Source of the DNA: an uncultured Pseudocitrobacter sp.
Lineage (GTDB): Bacteria; Pseudomonadota; Gammaproteobacteria; Enterobacterales; Enterobacteriaceae
Length of the DNA: 64,000 bases
Assembly: GCA_913778145.1 (NCBI GenBank)
Contig: CAJYVI010000104.1
Span: forward strand, 1-64,000
Direction of reading: 5' to 3'
Position 1 is the stretch's first letter. The number at the start of each line of letters is the position of its first letter. A program made the translations under genes and the position numbers. The notes beneath the pieces are model-generated. The model saw only the letters and a program-made list of their open reading frames with translations, searched no databases and was not told the DNA's origin. Below, piece by piece: positions 34,633 to 43,009 of the stretch.

Positions 34633-35288
34633 GCTGGGAAGACCTCTGGCCCATTCTCCTGAACGGCACGCTGGAGACGCTGTATATGGTGGGATTTGCG
34701 GCGCTGTTTACGGTGCTTATTGGCCTGCCGCTGGGGGTGCTGCTGTTTCTTTCCCGCCGTCAGGGTTTAGTACCGATGCCGCGTTTAAATGCTGTGCTGG
34801 GCGCGTTAGTCAATATCGGCCGCTCGCTGCCGTTCATTGTGCTACTGATTGCGCTGATCCCCTTCACCCGATTATTGATTGGCACCACGCTCGGCAGCAC
34901 GGCGGCGATTGTTCCCATCACCATTGGCGCATTTCCCTTCTTCGCGCGGCTCACCGAAAATGCGCTGGATGAGGTTGATTACGGGCGAATTGAAGCCGTG
35001 CTCTCAATGGGCGGCAATAGCTGGCACGTGATCAGCAAAGCGCTGCTACCGGAAGCGCTACCGGCTCTGCTGGCGGGAATCACCTTAACGGTAGTAATGC
35101 TGATTGGTTTTTCATCGATGGCGGGCGTAATTGGCGGCGGCGGGCTGGGCGATTTAGCCATTCGTTACGGCTATCAGCGTTTTAACGATCAAATCATGGT
35201 CGCGACGGTGGTGACGCTGGTCATCATGGTCCAGGCCGTGCAGATGACCGGCGATCGCCTGGTGCGCGCGTTGGCGCATCGGCGATAA
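34617..35288 (+). CDS. MetI-like ABC transporter permease
   Basis: Inner-membrane permease with five predicted hydrophobic helices and the coupling (EAA) loop containing [21 protein letters not shown]. MetI family features include [26 protein letters not shown]. 223 aa (E. coli MetI 217). Ribosome site GGGAGG is 5 bases before the ATG; a second ATG follows after four codons. Last gene of the oxygenase–ABC operon. Intergenic DNA to pdeB is 96 bp. Confidence 0.92.
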   Translation: MRSRMSWEDLWPILLNGTLETLYMVGFAALFTVLIGLPLGVLLFLSRRQGLVPMPRLNAVLGALVNIGRSLPFIVLLIALIPFTRLLIGTTLGSTAAIVPITIGAFPFFARLTENALDEVDYGRIEAVLSMGGNSWHVISKALLPEALPALLAGITLTVVMLIGFSSMAGVIGGGGLGDLAIRYGYQRFNDQIMVATVVTLVIMVQAVQMTGDRLVRALAHRR

Positions 35289-35384
35289 TTTATCCAATCA
35301 ATCTCAGAATAACCCTATTGTTTAATAAGCTTATTATTGTAATGGGATATACTTGTCGTACCTTGCCACATTCAGGACAACGCG

Positions 35385-36944
35385 GTGACAACACGACATT
35401 TGGTGATCCTGGTGACGGGCGTGCTCATTATGGCGATTTTCTTGCCCATTTTACTGAGCATCTGGCTGGCTCACCGGGAGGCGGACGCCCAGTTCAGGGA
35501 TGAACAGGAACGCTATGCTTCTCGCGTGATGGCGCGCACACTACAGGTGCTGGATCAAGCGAAAACCGCGCTAGTCCAGATTGACGCCTCGGTCAATCCC
35601 GGCTGTAGCCCCCAGCAACTGCTGGAGATGCGCCGTCTCTCCTATTCCTGGCGCTATGTTCAGGAAGTCCTTTATCTGGAGGGGTCAACGCCAATATGTT
35701 CTTCGCTGGAGGTAAAAAGCGCCCCGGTCACCTATCCGGAACCGGATCGCATCACTCCTGATGGTTATCGCACCTGGTTTACAGCAAAGAACGATCTTGG
35801 TCTCGACCATCATATGATTGCCATTGCCAGCAAGCAGCATATGGTCATTATCGACCCCCTCTCCTTTATCGATGTTATTCCTTCAGAGCTCAGCAATATT
35901 CAATCAGCGCTTCTGGGTACACTGAGAGACCGCGTGCTGGCAAGCAGCCAGCCGATTGATATTGCCGTGTTCAAACGGATGCAAAAAGAGGGGCTGGAGA
36001 CGCTGACGGTCAATCACACCATCTACACCGTGCGCCATTATCCCGAGCTCGATCTGGCCGTGGTGACCTGGTCGCCGATACAACCGAAAGTCGCCAGCTG
36101 GCATCGTCAGTTGCTTATCTGGTTACCGATTGGCATTTTAATCAGTCTGCTGGCCGCCGGGTTTATTCTGCGCCTGCTGCGGCGTTTGCAATCGCCCCAT
36201 CACCGCATGCTCGATGCCTTAAATGAATCGGCTATTACCGTTCACTATCAGCCGATTGTGTCGCTAAAAAGCGGGCGCATTGTTGGGGCCGAGGCGCTGG
36301 CGCGCTGGCAGCAAACCGATGGCAGCTATCTGTCGCCGGAGATCTTTATTCCGCTCGCCGAGCAAACCGGGCTTATCACCCGACTGACAGAAACGGTGGT
36401 AAAAAACGTATTCCACGATTTAGGAAAATGGCTGCATGTTCATCCGGATCTCCACATCTCCATTAATCTCTCCGTTGAAGATCTGCGGTCTGCCACGCTC
36501 CCGACGCTGTTAAGACAGCAGCTTAACCACTGCCAGGTGCTTCCTTCACAAATCGCGCTGGAACTGACCGAACGCGGGTTTGCCGATCCCAAAATCGCGC
36601 TTCCCGCCATCGCCAGCTATCGCAAAGCGGGCCACGCGATCTATATCGATGATTTCGGCACCGGATATTCCAGCCTGCGTTACCTTCAGGATTTAGAAGT
36701 GGACACGCTGAAAATTGATAAATCCTTCGTTGATGCGCTGGAATATCAGCAGGTGACGCCGCACATCATTGAAATGGCGAAAAGCATGAAGCTGGATCTG
36801 GTCGCTGAAGGCATTGAAACCGCCTGCCAGCAGGAGTGGCTATATCAGCATGGTGTCCACTATGGGCAGGGCTGGCTGTACAGCAAAGCGTTGCCGAAAA
36901 CGGATTTTATTATCTGGGCCGAGGAGAATTTACGCTCGCACTAA
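35385..36944 (+). CDS. pdeB: c-di-GMP phosphodiesterase, CSS-EAL type
   Basis: Membrane-bound enzyme that opens cyclic di-GMP to pGpG. An N-terminal TM (residues 6-30) and a second TM (about 243-265) flank a periplasmic CSS domain containing the conserved CSS motif (TPICSSLEV) that senses redox state via a cysteine pair. The EAL domain follows with the active motifs GAEALARW, INLSVEDL, ELTERG, DDFGTGYSSL and VAEGIE, all intact. 519 aa from the GTG at 35385 (E. coli PdeB/YlaB 516). Confidence 0.93.
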   Translation: MTTRHLVILVTGVLIMAIFLPILLSIWLAHREADAQFRDEQERYASRVMARTLQVLDQAKTALVQIDASVNPGCSPQQLLEMRRLSYSWRYVQEVLYLEGSTPICSSLEVKSAPVTYPEPDRITPDGYRTWFTAKNDLGLDHHMIAIASKQHMVIIDPLSFIDVIPSELSNIQSALLGTLRDRVLASSQPIDIAVFKRMQKEGLETLTVNHTIYTVRHYPELDLAVVTWSPIQPKVASWHRQLLIWLPIGILISLLAAGFILRLLRRLQSPHHRMLDALNESAITVHYQPIVSLKSGRIVGAEALARWQQTDGSYLSPEIFIPLAEQTGLITRLTETVVKNVFHDLGKWLHVHPDLHISINLSVEDLRSATLPTLLRQQLNHCQVLPSQIALELTERGFADPKIALPAIASYRKAGHAIYIDDFGTGYSSLRYLQDLEVDTLKIDKSFVDALEYQQVTPHIIEMAKSMKLDLVAEGIETACQQEWLYQHGVHYGQGWLYSKALPKTDFIIWAEENLRSH

Positions 36945-36986
36945 ACGGGCTATGCTTAAGGTAAAGCCAACGTGAAGGAGAGCGCG

Positions 36987-37532
36987 ATGAAAAAGCAAAA
37001 CTGGCCTCTGGAAGATGTGCGTCACTGGCTGGAACCCGGCCCGGTGGTGTTGATTAGCAGCCGCTGGCAGGGCAAAAACAACATTATGACGCTTGGCTGG
37101 CACACCATTCTTGAATTTTCACCCTCTCTGGTTGGGCTGATGATTTCAGCCGGAAATATCAGCCATGACCTCATCCGCCAAAGCGGCGAATGTGTCATAA
37201 ATCTGCCTGACGCCAGTATGGCGGACACAGTCTCCGGCATCGGGAATTGCAGCGGTGACCGCACCGATAAATTCGCCCATTTTGATCTTACGGCAGAAAA
37301 AAGCGAGCAGGTCGCCGCGCCGGGTATTGCCGAGTGTCATGCCAGTTTTGAATGTCGTTTGTACGATGATGCACTGGTCGAGCACTATAACTTCTTTATT
37401 TTTGAAGTGGTTGCTGCGCACGTGAAGCCTGAACCTGAATGGCCGCAAACGCTGCATTACACCGGCGGCGGGATTTTTCGCGGCGACGGCGAAGTGATTG
37501 ACCGCCACCATCTGTTTACAAAAGTGTCCTGA
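36987..37532 (+). CDS. flavin reductase-like (FMN-binding) protein
   Basis: Small FMN-binding split-barrel protein of the flavin reductase/flavoredoxin group. Typical segments: PGPVVLISSRWQGKNNIMTLGWHTILEFSPSLVG near the N-terminus, and VINLPDASM and HYNFFIFEVVAAHV later. Start at 36987 with AAGGAGA; an in-frame ATG lies five codons upstream. 181 aa. Standing alone between pdeB and the YczE-like gene, its partner oxygenase or substrate is not evident. Confidence 0.85.
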   Translation: MKKQNWPLEDVRHWLEPGPVVLISSRWQGKNNIMTLGWHTILEFSPSLVGLMISAGNISHDLIRQSGECVINLPDASMADTVSGIGNCSGDRTDKFAHFDLTAEKSEQVAAPGIAECHASFECRLYDDALVEHYNFFIFEVVAAHVKPEPEWPQTLHYTGGGIFRGDGEVIDRHHLFTKVS

Positions 37533-37575
37533 CCCGCCGCACGGCACTCCACTCGTAAGACCAGGGAACCAGGCT

Positions 37576-38178
37576 TCAGGAAATGACCGTTGTCCTGCGC
37601 GTCCCGATAGGCTGACGAAACCACGGCAGGCAAAGCTGAATCAGCGGCCCAATCGCCAGAGCATACAGCACGGTGCCGACACCAAACGTTCCCCCTAAAA
37701 GGACGCCAATCACCAGCACGGACAGCTCAATCGTGGTACGGATTGCCCGAACTGACCAGCCGGTACGTGCGTGTAGCCCGGTCATCAGGCCATCACGCGG
37801 CCCCGCGCCGAAGCCTGCGCCAATATACATCCCCGTAGCCAGCGCGTTTACAATAATCGCCGCGGCCAGCAATGCGCTGCGCGCTACCAGAGACTCCAGC
37901 GGCGGCAGGATAGCCAGCGTCGCATCGGCGGTTAGCCCCAGCACAATCACATTACTGACCGTGCCCAGACCCGGGCGCTGGCGCAGCGGGATCCAGAACA
38001 ACAGCACCAGCACACCGGTGGCGATAATCACCAGGCCGATATTCATTGACAGCAAACTGGCGACGCCAAGATGGAATACATTCCACGGATCTGCCCCCAG
38101 ATCCGCGCGAACAAACATCGCGGTGGAGACGCCGTAAAGGGTTAAACCGATATAAAGCTGGATAAGACGACGGAGCAT
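37576..38178 (-). CDS. YczE/YyaS/YitT-family membrane protein
   Basis: 200-residue inner-membrane protein with about five transmembrane helices. Family features: an N-terminal GVSTAMFVRADLGADPWNVFHLG loop and the matching second-half loop GFGAGPRDGLMTGLHARTGWSVRAIRTTIE, a repeat typical of the YczE group. Function not established. It is divergent from a MocR regulator with an 88-bp gap; YczE-like genes next to MocR regulators form a recurrent pair. Confidence 0.88.
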   Translation of the reverse strand: MLRRLIQLYIGLTLYGVSTAMFVRADLGADPWNVFHLGVASLLSMNIGLVIIATGVLVLLFWIPLRQRPGLGTVSNVIVLGLTADATLAILPPLESLVARSALLAAAIIVNALATGMYIGAGFGAGPRDGLMTGLHARTGWSVRAIRTTIELSVLVIGVLLGGTFGVGTVLYALAIGPLIQLCLPWFRQPIGTRRTTVIS

Positions 38179-38241
38179 TGTGCACCTCAGTATGCGCGTT
38201 CAGAACTTCATCATCGGTGAAAATGGCATTATGATTAATGA

Positions 38242-38259
38242 CCAGTTTTTTAAAAGTGG
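38242..38259. promoter_or_regulatory. possible YczR operator
   Basis: CCAGTTTTTT-AAAAGTGG is a near-palindrome 8 bp before the MocR start, between it and the yczE-like gene. The function is inferred from position. Confidence 0.35.
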
Positions 38260-38266
38260 ACTGCAT

Positions 38267-39694
38267 ATGACTGCAAGGCGCTCTGCTACACACTCTTTGG
38301 TTCGCCTGCTTGGCCACTGGCAGGAGGCCAACTCACGTACACCGCTATGGCGGCAGCTGGCACAGGCGCTGCGTCTGTTGATTCTTGACGGACGCTTGCC
38401 GCTGCAAAGTCGCCTGCCCGGTGAGCGCGAACTGGCGATGGCGCTGGGTATCAGCCGGACAACCGTCGCCAGTGCCTTAGGTCAGCTACGCGAGGAAGGA
38501 TATCTGCACAGCCGTCACGGCAGCGGCTCATGGGTGATGTTGCCAGAAGGCCGCCGCGAAATTCCAACCCGCATGTCGTCGGCGGAATCACTGGATCTCT
38601 CAACCGCTGCGCTGAGCGCCGGGGCGGAAATTCATCAGGCTTACAGCCACGCGTTAACCCTACTTCCAGAGTATTTGCATCACACCGGATACGATCAGCA
38701 TGGTTTGATGGTGCTGCGGGAAGCCATTGCGCGTCGCTACTGCGCACGCGGCCTGCCGACTAAAGCGGACGAGATTATGCTGGTAAACGGTGCGCTTAGC
38801 GGGCTGGCACTGGTACTACGTGCCATGACCGGGCCGGGGGATCGCGTGGTGGTGGAAAATCCCACTTACCCGTTAGCGATTGCCGCGATTCAGGGCGCCT
38901 CCTGCCGCCCCGTCGGCTTATCTTTGCCCGCGCAGGGCTGGGATACGGACGGATTAGCGGCAATTATCGCGCAAACTGCGCCGCGACTGGCGTGGCTGAT
39001 GCCTGATTATCACAACCCGACAGGGCGCTGCATGGACCACGCCACACGACAAATTGTCGCAGACCTCGCCGCCCGCACGCGCACCACGCTGGTGGTAGAC
39101 GAAACGATGGTCGATTTATGGTACAACGCCCCACCGCCCCCGCCGCTGGCGGCATTCAATGCCGACGCGCCGGTGATTACCATTGGTTCAGCCGGGAAAA
39201 GCTTCTGGGGCGGTTTACGCTTAGGCTGGATCCGCGCGTCGACGCGAACGCTCGCGTCCCTGATTCAGGCGCGCGATACGCTCGATCTTGGCTCACCCCT
39301 GCTGGAACAACTGGCGGCACGGTGGCTACTCGAAAACGCCGACGATTTATTGCCGGCCAGAAGAGCGATGCTGGCACAGCGTCGCGATATGTGCGCAGGG
39401 CTGATGCAGAATTATTTCCCATCCTGGCGCTTTACCCGTCCTGAAGGCGGGCTCTCTTTCTGGGTCGAGTTGCCCGAAATGCTGGCGACACAGTTTGCCG
39501 CCCGGGCGGAAGGTGTGGGAATACATCTGGGTACCGGCACACGCTTTGGGCTGGCGGGCGCGTTTGAACGCAACCTGCGCCTGCCTTTTACACTGCCGGA
39601 TGAAACCTTGCGTAATGCTTTCGAATTATTACAGCCGCTCTGGCAGTCGCTCGCCGGGCAACAGAATACGCATCGCTTACGCAAAATTATATAA
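38267..39694 (+). CDS. MocR-family regulator, YczR-like
   Basis: GntR winged-helix domain (residues 35-95; LPGERELAMALGISRTTVASALGQLREEGYL) fused to a fold-type I aminotransferase-like domain with MPDYHNPTGR and a PLP lysine in TIGSAGKSFWGGLRLGW. 475 aa from MTARRSATHS; an ORF upstream reaches into the neighbouring gene's promoter. Divergent from the YczE-like gene, which is its probable target. Only 13 bp separate its end from the convergent small gene at 39708. Confidence 0.88.
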   Translation: MTARRSATHSLVRLLGHWQEANSRTPLWRQLAQALRLLILDGRLPLQSRLPGERELAMALGISRTTVASALGQLREEGYLHSRHGSGSWVMLPEGRREIPTRMSSAESLDLSTAALSAGAEIHQAYSHALTLLPEYLHHTGYDQHGLMVLREAIARRYCARGLPTKADEIMLVNGALSGLALVLRAMTGPGDRVVVENPTYPLAIAAIQGASCRPVGLSLPAQGWDTDGLAAIIAQTAPRLAWLMPDYHNPTGRCMDHATRQIVADLAARTRTTLVVDETMVDLWYNAPPPPPLAAFNADAPVITIGSAGKSFWGGLRLGWIRASTRTLASLIQARDTLDLGSPLLEQLAARWLLENADDLLPARRAMLAQRRDMCAGLMQNYFPSWRFTRPEGGLSFWVELPEMLATQFAARAEGVGIHLGTGTRFGLAGAFERNLRLPFTLPDETLRNAFELLQPLWQSLAGQQNTHRLRKII

Positions 39695-39707
39695 CGTGCT
39701 GCCTGTA

Positions 39708-39923
39708 TTAATGCTGCGGTGGGATGGGGAACCCCTTAAGGGAGATAATAAAATTATCGCCCTCTTTTTTTATTTTCGCCCCGGTATCACACCAGTCAGA
39801 AGCAATGCGAAAGAATTCATCACTGCCCACATTCCAGTTCAGGCGCACATGTTTGACATACCCCGAGCGTAACAGCTCGCAGGCTTCGGTGTAGTTACGG
39901 GCGACAGAAGGTTGTTGTTTCAT
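39708..39923 (-). CDS. small protein of unknown function, partner of RHH protein
   Basis: 71 residues. The second half (SDEFFRIASDWCDTGAKIKK...FIISLKG) has an alternating strand/helix pattern reminiscent of the TusA-like fold, but the usual CPxP motif is absent, so no function is claimed. Its ATG overlaps the stop of the upstream RHH gene (ATGA, 4 bp), so the two are translated together. The pair could be a toxin–antitoxin-like module or a regulator and partner. Uncertain. Confidence 0.7.
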   Translation of the reverse strand: MKQQPSVARNYTEACELLRSGYVKHVRLNWNVGSDEFFRIASDWCDTGAKIKKEGDNFIISLKGFPIPPQH

Positions 39924-40165
39924 TTTTTCTTCTTCAGCAGTTTACGTAATGCTTTGATTTCTTTTGGTGTAAAGGCAGACGTGTCCTCTGCCGTATGCTG
40001 ACTGTCCACGTCCTCTTCTGTTACACCAGCCTCTTCGGTGGCAAACGCCAGCGTGATGAGTCGCTCCGTTGCCACGCTTAAATTAAGGTCGTTATCCTGC
40101 GCGTAGTGGCGAAGCTTTTCTTTTAACGCTTCGTCGATTTTTACATTCAAAACGGCGGTGGTCAT
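39920..40165 (-). CDS. putative ribbon-helix-helix DNA-binding protein
   Basis: 81 residues from MTTAVLNVKIDEALKEKL, preceded by a GGGGAAA ribosome site. The opening strand followed by helices (KIDEALKEKLRHYAQDNDLNLSVATERLI) fits a ribbon-helix-helix fold, and the protein ends in a lysine-rich helix (PKEIKALRKLLKKKK). The acidic linker (EEAGVTEEDVDSQHTAEDTS) separates the two. It heads the two-gene unit with the 71-aa protein. Confidence 0.7.
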   Translation of the reverse strand: MTTAVLNVKIDEALKEKLRHYAQDNDLNLSVATERLITLAFATEEAGVTEEDVDSQHTAEDTSAFTPKEIKALRKLLKKKK

Positions 40166-40358
40166 TTTAAACATTTCCCCTGTGAAGTTATTATCACTAA
40201 TACAGGAAATTAAATAACCGATCCACAAATATATTTATAACCGCAAATGTGAAAATATACCCCAATAATAAAGTAATAGGGTTTTATGACAGAAGAGTGA
40301 CAGGCGTATGACGATAATATGAAAATAAAGGAAATAACCCTGCAAATAAAAAGGGAAA

Positions 40359-40485
40359 TATACCCAAAATAATTCGAGTTGCAGGAAGGCGGCAAGTGAA
40401 CGAATCCCCAGGAGCGTACATAAGTACGTGACTGGGGTGAGCGAGCGCAGCCAACGCATCTGCAACTTGAAGTATGACGGGTATA
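40359..40485. repeat. ERIC element, full length
   Basis: A 127-bp imperfect palindrome from TATACCC to GGGTATA, containing GTGAACGAATCCCCAGGAGC and GTGACTGGGGTGAGCG, the core of enterobacterial repetitive intergenic consensus. The length is exactly that of the classical element. It lies 29 bp downstream of ffs. Confidence 0.94.
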
Positions 40486-40513
40486 AGAGGCGTCGAGATT
40501 GGGAAGCAGAAAT

Positions 40514-40627
40514 GGGTGGGGGCCCTGCCAGCTACATCCCGGCACACGCGTCATCTGCCCTGGCTGCTTCCTTCCGGACCTGACCTGGTGAACAGAGTAG
40601 CGTTGCGGGAGAACCAACAGAGCCCCC
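40514..40627 (-). ncRNA. ffs: 4.5S RNA of the signal recognition particle
   Basis: The minus strand begins GGGGGCTCTGTTGGTTCTCC and ends GGCAGGGCCCCCACCC, 114 nt as in E. coli. The SRP core is intact: the GGTCAGGTCCGGAAGGAAGC tetraloop region that binds Ffh, and complementary 5'/3' ends forming a long hairpin. It pairs with Ffh to target membrane proteins to FtsY and the translocon. It lies upstream of ybaZ, divergently arranged, as in E. coli. Confidence 0.98.
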
Positions 40628-40660
40628 ATTGAGAGCGCTAGTTACCTAACGCGCTGGCGC

Positions 40661-40689
40661 ATTATCCCTGCTGTGCCATGCAATTGCAA
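40661..40689 (-). promoter_or_regulatory. ffs promoter
   Basis: On the minus strand TTGCAA (-35) and GATAAT (-10) are 17 bp apart; a GC-rich GCGCC discriminator typical of stable RNA genes follows. The start site would be about 25-30 bp upstream of mature ffs, leaving a leader for RNase P to remove. Confidence 0.75.
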
Positions 40690-40785
40690 GCCATCTGCGG
40701 TTACCTGCTGGATTCTTGCGCAATCGCCCCTTCACAGCACGCAGGTTGCTGATTATGCTGAACGCTGGTTAATCAGGAACAGACT

Positions 40786-41097
40786 ATGGACGCACTCGAT
40801 TCCTTTCCCCAGCGAGTCTGGCAAATTGTCGCTTCAATCCCCGAAGGTTATGTCACCACCTATGGTGATGTCGCGCGTCTGGCGGGTTCACCGCGCGCGG
40901 CACGTCAGGTGGGCGGTGTGCTAAAACGCTTACCGGAAGGGTCTACCCTGCCCTGGCATCGAGTGGTGAATCGTCACGGCGACATTTCGCTGACAGGCCC
41001 CGATCTCCAGCGCCAGCGTCAGGCGCTGCTCGCCGAAGGCGTGCAGGTATCAGGCGGCGGAAAAATTGATTTGCAGAAGTATCGCTGGATCTACTAA
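40786..41097 (+). CDS. ybaZ: alkyltransferase-like protein Atl
   Basis: Binds O6-alkylguanine in DNA and flags it for nucleotide excision repair. It resembles the C-terminal domain of Ogt/Ada but the active-site Cys is replaced by Trp: LPWHRVVNRHG where methyltransferases have PCHR. The Arg finger lies in RAARQVGGVLKR. 103 aa from the ATG at 40786; E. coli has a 129-aa form with an N-terminal extension. Upstream of it is the ffs promoter region. Confidence 0.93.
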   Translation: MDALDSFPQRVWQIVASIPEGYVTTYGDVARLAGSPRAARQVGGVLKRLPEGSTLPWHRVVNRHGDISLTGPDLQRQRQALLAEGVQVSGGGKIDLQKYRWIY

Positions 41098-41103
41098 ATA
41101 AAA

Positions 41104-41126
41104 AATGCCCTCACGAGGAGGGCATT
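41104..41126. terminator. bidirectional terminator of ybaZ and ybaY
   Basis: AATGCCCTC ACGAG GAGGGCATT stem between the convergent genes, with a T-rich run on the minus-strand side for ybaY. Confidence 0.85.
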
Positions 41127-41133
41127 CAAAGCA

Positions 41134-41703
41134 TTACGGGATTTGCGTCGGTGCAGGGTCCGCAGAAGACGGATTAACCTGGGTTGGCGACGTTGATGGC
41201 AGTGTCGTCGCCGCGCCGCCGCTTTGCTGCATCGGCATCGCCGTCTGCTGTACCGGAACCAGCGTCAGGTCAGCTTTAGTGCCGCCCTGGTTGATAATTG
41301 GCTGCACGGTATCTGTGATAAAGATCAGCTTATCATTCAGCGTAATGGCTGCACTCAACAGAATTCGGGCATTAGGCTGGATGTCCTTCGGGTTGAACGG
41401 CAGCACAAAGCTAAACGGAGCCTGTTTCCCTTCGGTACGCGTCACTTTCTGGGCAATCACTTTGGATGGCGCATCGGCGAGCGACGCATCAGAAACGGTA
41501 ACGGTCAACACCGCATCCGGCGGCAAAGCGACTTTCTGACGGATCCATACAGTACCCGTTACACTCGGCTGCTGAATCGCTGCTTGCGTAGCGCCCGCAG
41601 CACTCGGATTCGGCGCCGGGGTCTGGATGTCAGCACTTTTATCTGCACAGGCAGACAGGGCGACGGCGACGGCTATTCCACTTAACATTGGCACGATTTT
41701 CAT
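41134..41703 (-). CDS. ybaY: lipoprotein YbaY
   Basis: Predicted outer-membrane-directed lipoprotein. Signal peptide and lipobox LSAC (Cys near residue 19) follow MKIVPMLSGIAVAVA. The rest is a YbaY/DUF4377-like beta domain (VTGTVWIRQKVALPPDAVLTVTVSDASLADA) with a Pro/Ser/Thr-rich low-complexity tail. 189 aa (E. coli 190). The ORF extends 23 codons upstream without support. Function unknown; in E. coli it affects stress survival. Confidence 0.93.
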   Translation of the reverse strand: MKIVPMLSGIAVAVALSACADKSADIQTPAPNPSAAGATQAAIQQPSVTGTVWIRQKVALPPDAVLTVTVSDASLADAPSKVIAQKVTRTEGKQAPFSFVLPFNPKDIQPNARILLSAAITLNDKLIFITDTVQPIINQGGTKADLTLVPVQQTAMPMQQSGGAATTLPSTSPTQVNPSSADPAPTQIP

Positions 41704-41919
41704 TGCGTTCTCCTTTTCGCTCATGCATCCGCAGGATTTATTCCTGCCAGAGCGACCATTCATGACAGTCATAACGCGTTAAGTGTGGCACAGAACGCCT
41801 TTTTTTTCCTGCAAAGTGCCCTTTATTCAGACTTTTGCACCCATCGGACCTGTTGAAAAACTGCGTTATACTGTGCTCATACCTCGCCGCGGCGATAATA
41901 AAAATTATTGAGGAAATCT

Positions 41920-42780
41920 ATGAGTCAGGCGCTATCTAACTTACTGGCATTGTTGAATCTTGAAAAAATCGAAGAAGGATTATTCCGCGGGCAAAGCGAA
42001 GATTTGGGCCTGCGTCAGGTATTTGGCGGTCAGGTTGTGGGTCAGGCACTGTATGCCGCGAAAGAAACGGTTCCCGTTGAACGCCTGATTCACTCGTTTC
42101 ACAGTTACTTTCTGCGCCCCGGCGATAGCCTCAAGCCGATTGTCTATGACGTCGAAGTGCTGCGAGACGGTAACAGTTTCAGCGCGCGTCGCGTTTCGGC
42201 AATTCAGAACGGTAAGCCAATTTTCTATATGACGGCGTCATTCCAGGCGCCAGAGCCGGGCTACGAGCACCAAAAAACCATGCCCGAAGCGCCCGCGCCT
42301 GAGAGCCTGCCGTCAGAAACCGATATCGCCCGTTCGCTGGAGCATCTGCTGCCGCAGGTGCTAAAAGATAAGTTTCTCTGTGAGCGTCCGCTGGAAATTC
42401 GCCCGGTTGAGTTCCACAACCCGCTGAAGGGCCACGTCGCCGAGCCGAAACGTCAGGTCTGGCTGCGCGCCAACGGGACGGTTCCGGATGATTTACGTGT
42501 ACATCAGAATCTGCTGGGCTATGCGTCAGATCTCAACTTCCTGCCGGTCGCGCTTCAGCCGCACGGCATCGGTTTCCTGGAAAAAGGGATGCAGGTCGCG
42601 ACGATTGACCACTCCATGTGGTTCCACCGTCCGTTTAACCTGAATGAGTGGCTGCTGTACAGCGTGGAAAGCACGTCCGCATCCAGTGCGCGTGGCTTCG
42701 TGCGTGGCGAGTTCTATTCGCAGGATGGCGTACTGGTGGCGTCGACGGTCCAGGAAGGCGTGATGCGTAATCGCGGATAG
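41920..42780 (+). CDS. tesB: acyl-CoA thioesterase II
   Basis: Hydrolyses medium- and long-chain acyl-CoA. A double hotdog fold, with the first half [18 protein letters not shown]...[11 protein letters not shown] and the second half including [40 protein letters not shown]. The family's Asp/Thr/Gln triad is expected in [19 protein letters not shown] and VQEGVMR. 286 aa from MSQALSNLL with AGGAAA upstream, equal to E. coli. Converges on amtB. Confidence 0.97.
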   Translation: MSQALSNLLALLNLEKIEEGLFRGQSEDLGLRQVFGGQVVGQALYAAKETVPVERLIHSFHSYFLRPGDSLKPIVYDVEVLRDGNSFSARRVSAIQNGKPIFYMTASFQAPEPGYEHQKTMPEAPAPESLPSETDIARSLEHLLPQVLKDKFLCERPLEIRPVEFHNPLKGHVAEPKRQVWLRANGTVPDDLRVHQNLLGYASDLNFLPVALQPHGIGFLEKGMQVATIDHSMWFHRPFNLNEWLLYSVESTSASSARGFVRGEFYSQDGVLVASTVQEGVMRNRG

Positions 42781-42796
42781 GTTGACGTCTGAAAGC

Positions 42797-42820
42797 AAAA
42801 GCCTCCGCAAGCGGAGGCTT
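42797..42820. terminator. tesB/amtB terminator hairpin, first copy
   Basis: AAGCCTCCGC AA GCGGAGGCTT; on the minus strand it is followed by a T-rich run, so it would serve amtB. A duplicate copy is at 42973. Confidence 0.7.
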
Positions 42821-42850
42821 CAGATTACTGACAAAGTGCGCTTTGTTCTT

Positions 42851-42949
42851 GCCGGATGCGGCGAAAACGCCTTATCCGGCCTACAAAATCGTGCTAATTC
42901 AATATATTGCAGAATCCTTGTAGGCCTGATAAGCGTAGCGCATCAGGCA
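42851..42949. repeat. REP pair flanked by duplicate terminators
   Basis: GCCGGATGCGGCG...TCCGGCCTAC and the inverted GTAGGCCTGATAAGC...CATCAGGC units lie between the two identical hairpins. Confidence 0.87.
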
Positions 42950-42972
42950 ATTTCGCGTTAGTCATCAGTCTC

Positions 42973-42998
42973 AAAGCCTCCGCAAGCGGAGGCTTTTT
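42973..42998 (+). terminator. tesB terminator hairpin, second copy
   Basis: The same CCTCCGC/GCGGAGG hairpin as at 42797, followed by five Ts on the plus strand, where tesB transcripts would end. Confidence 0.8.
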
Positions 42999-43009
42999 GT
43001 TAGCACTGA

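Noticed and set aside
40210-40629. 139-codon minus-strand ORF over ERIC and ffs
   Set aside because: It is made of ERIC and 4.5S RNA sequence; ffs is a non-coding RNA.
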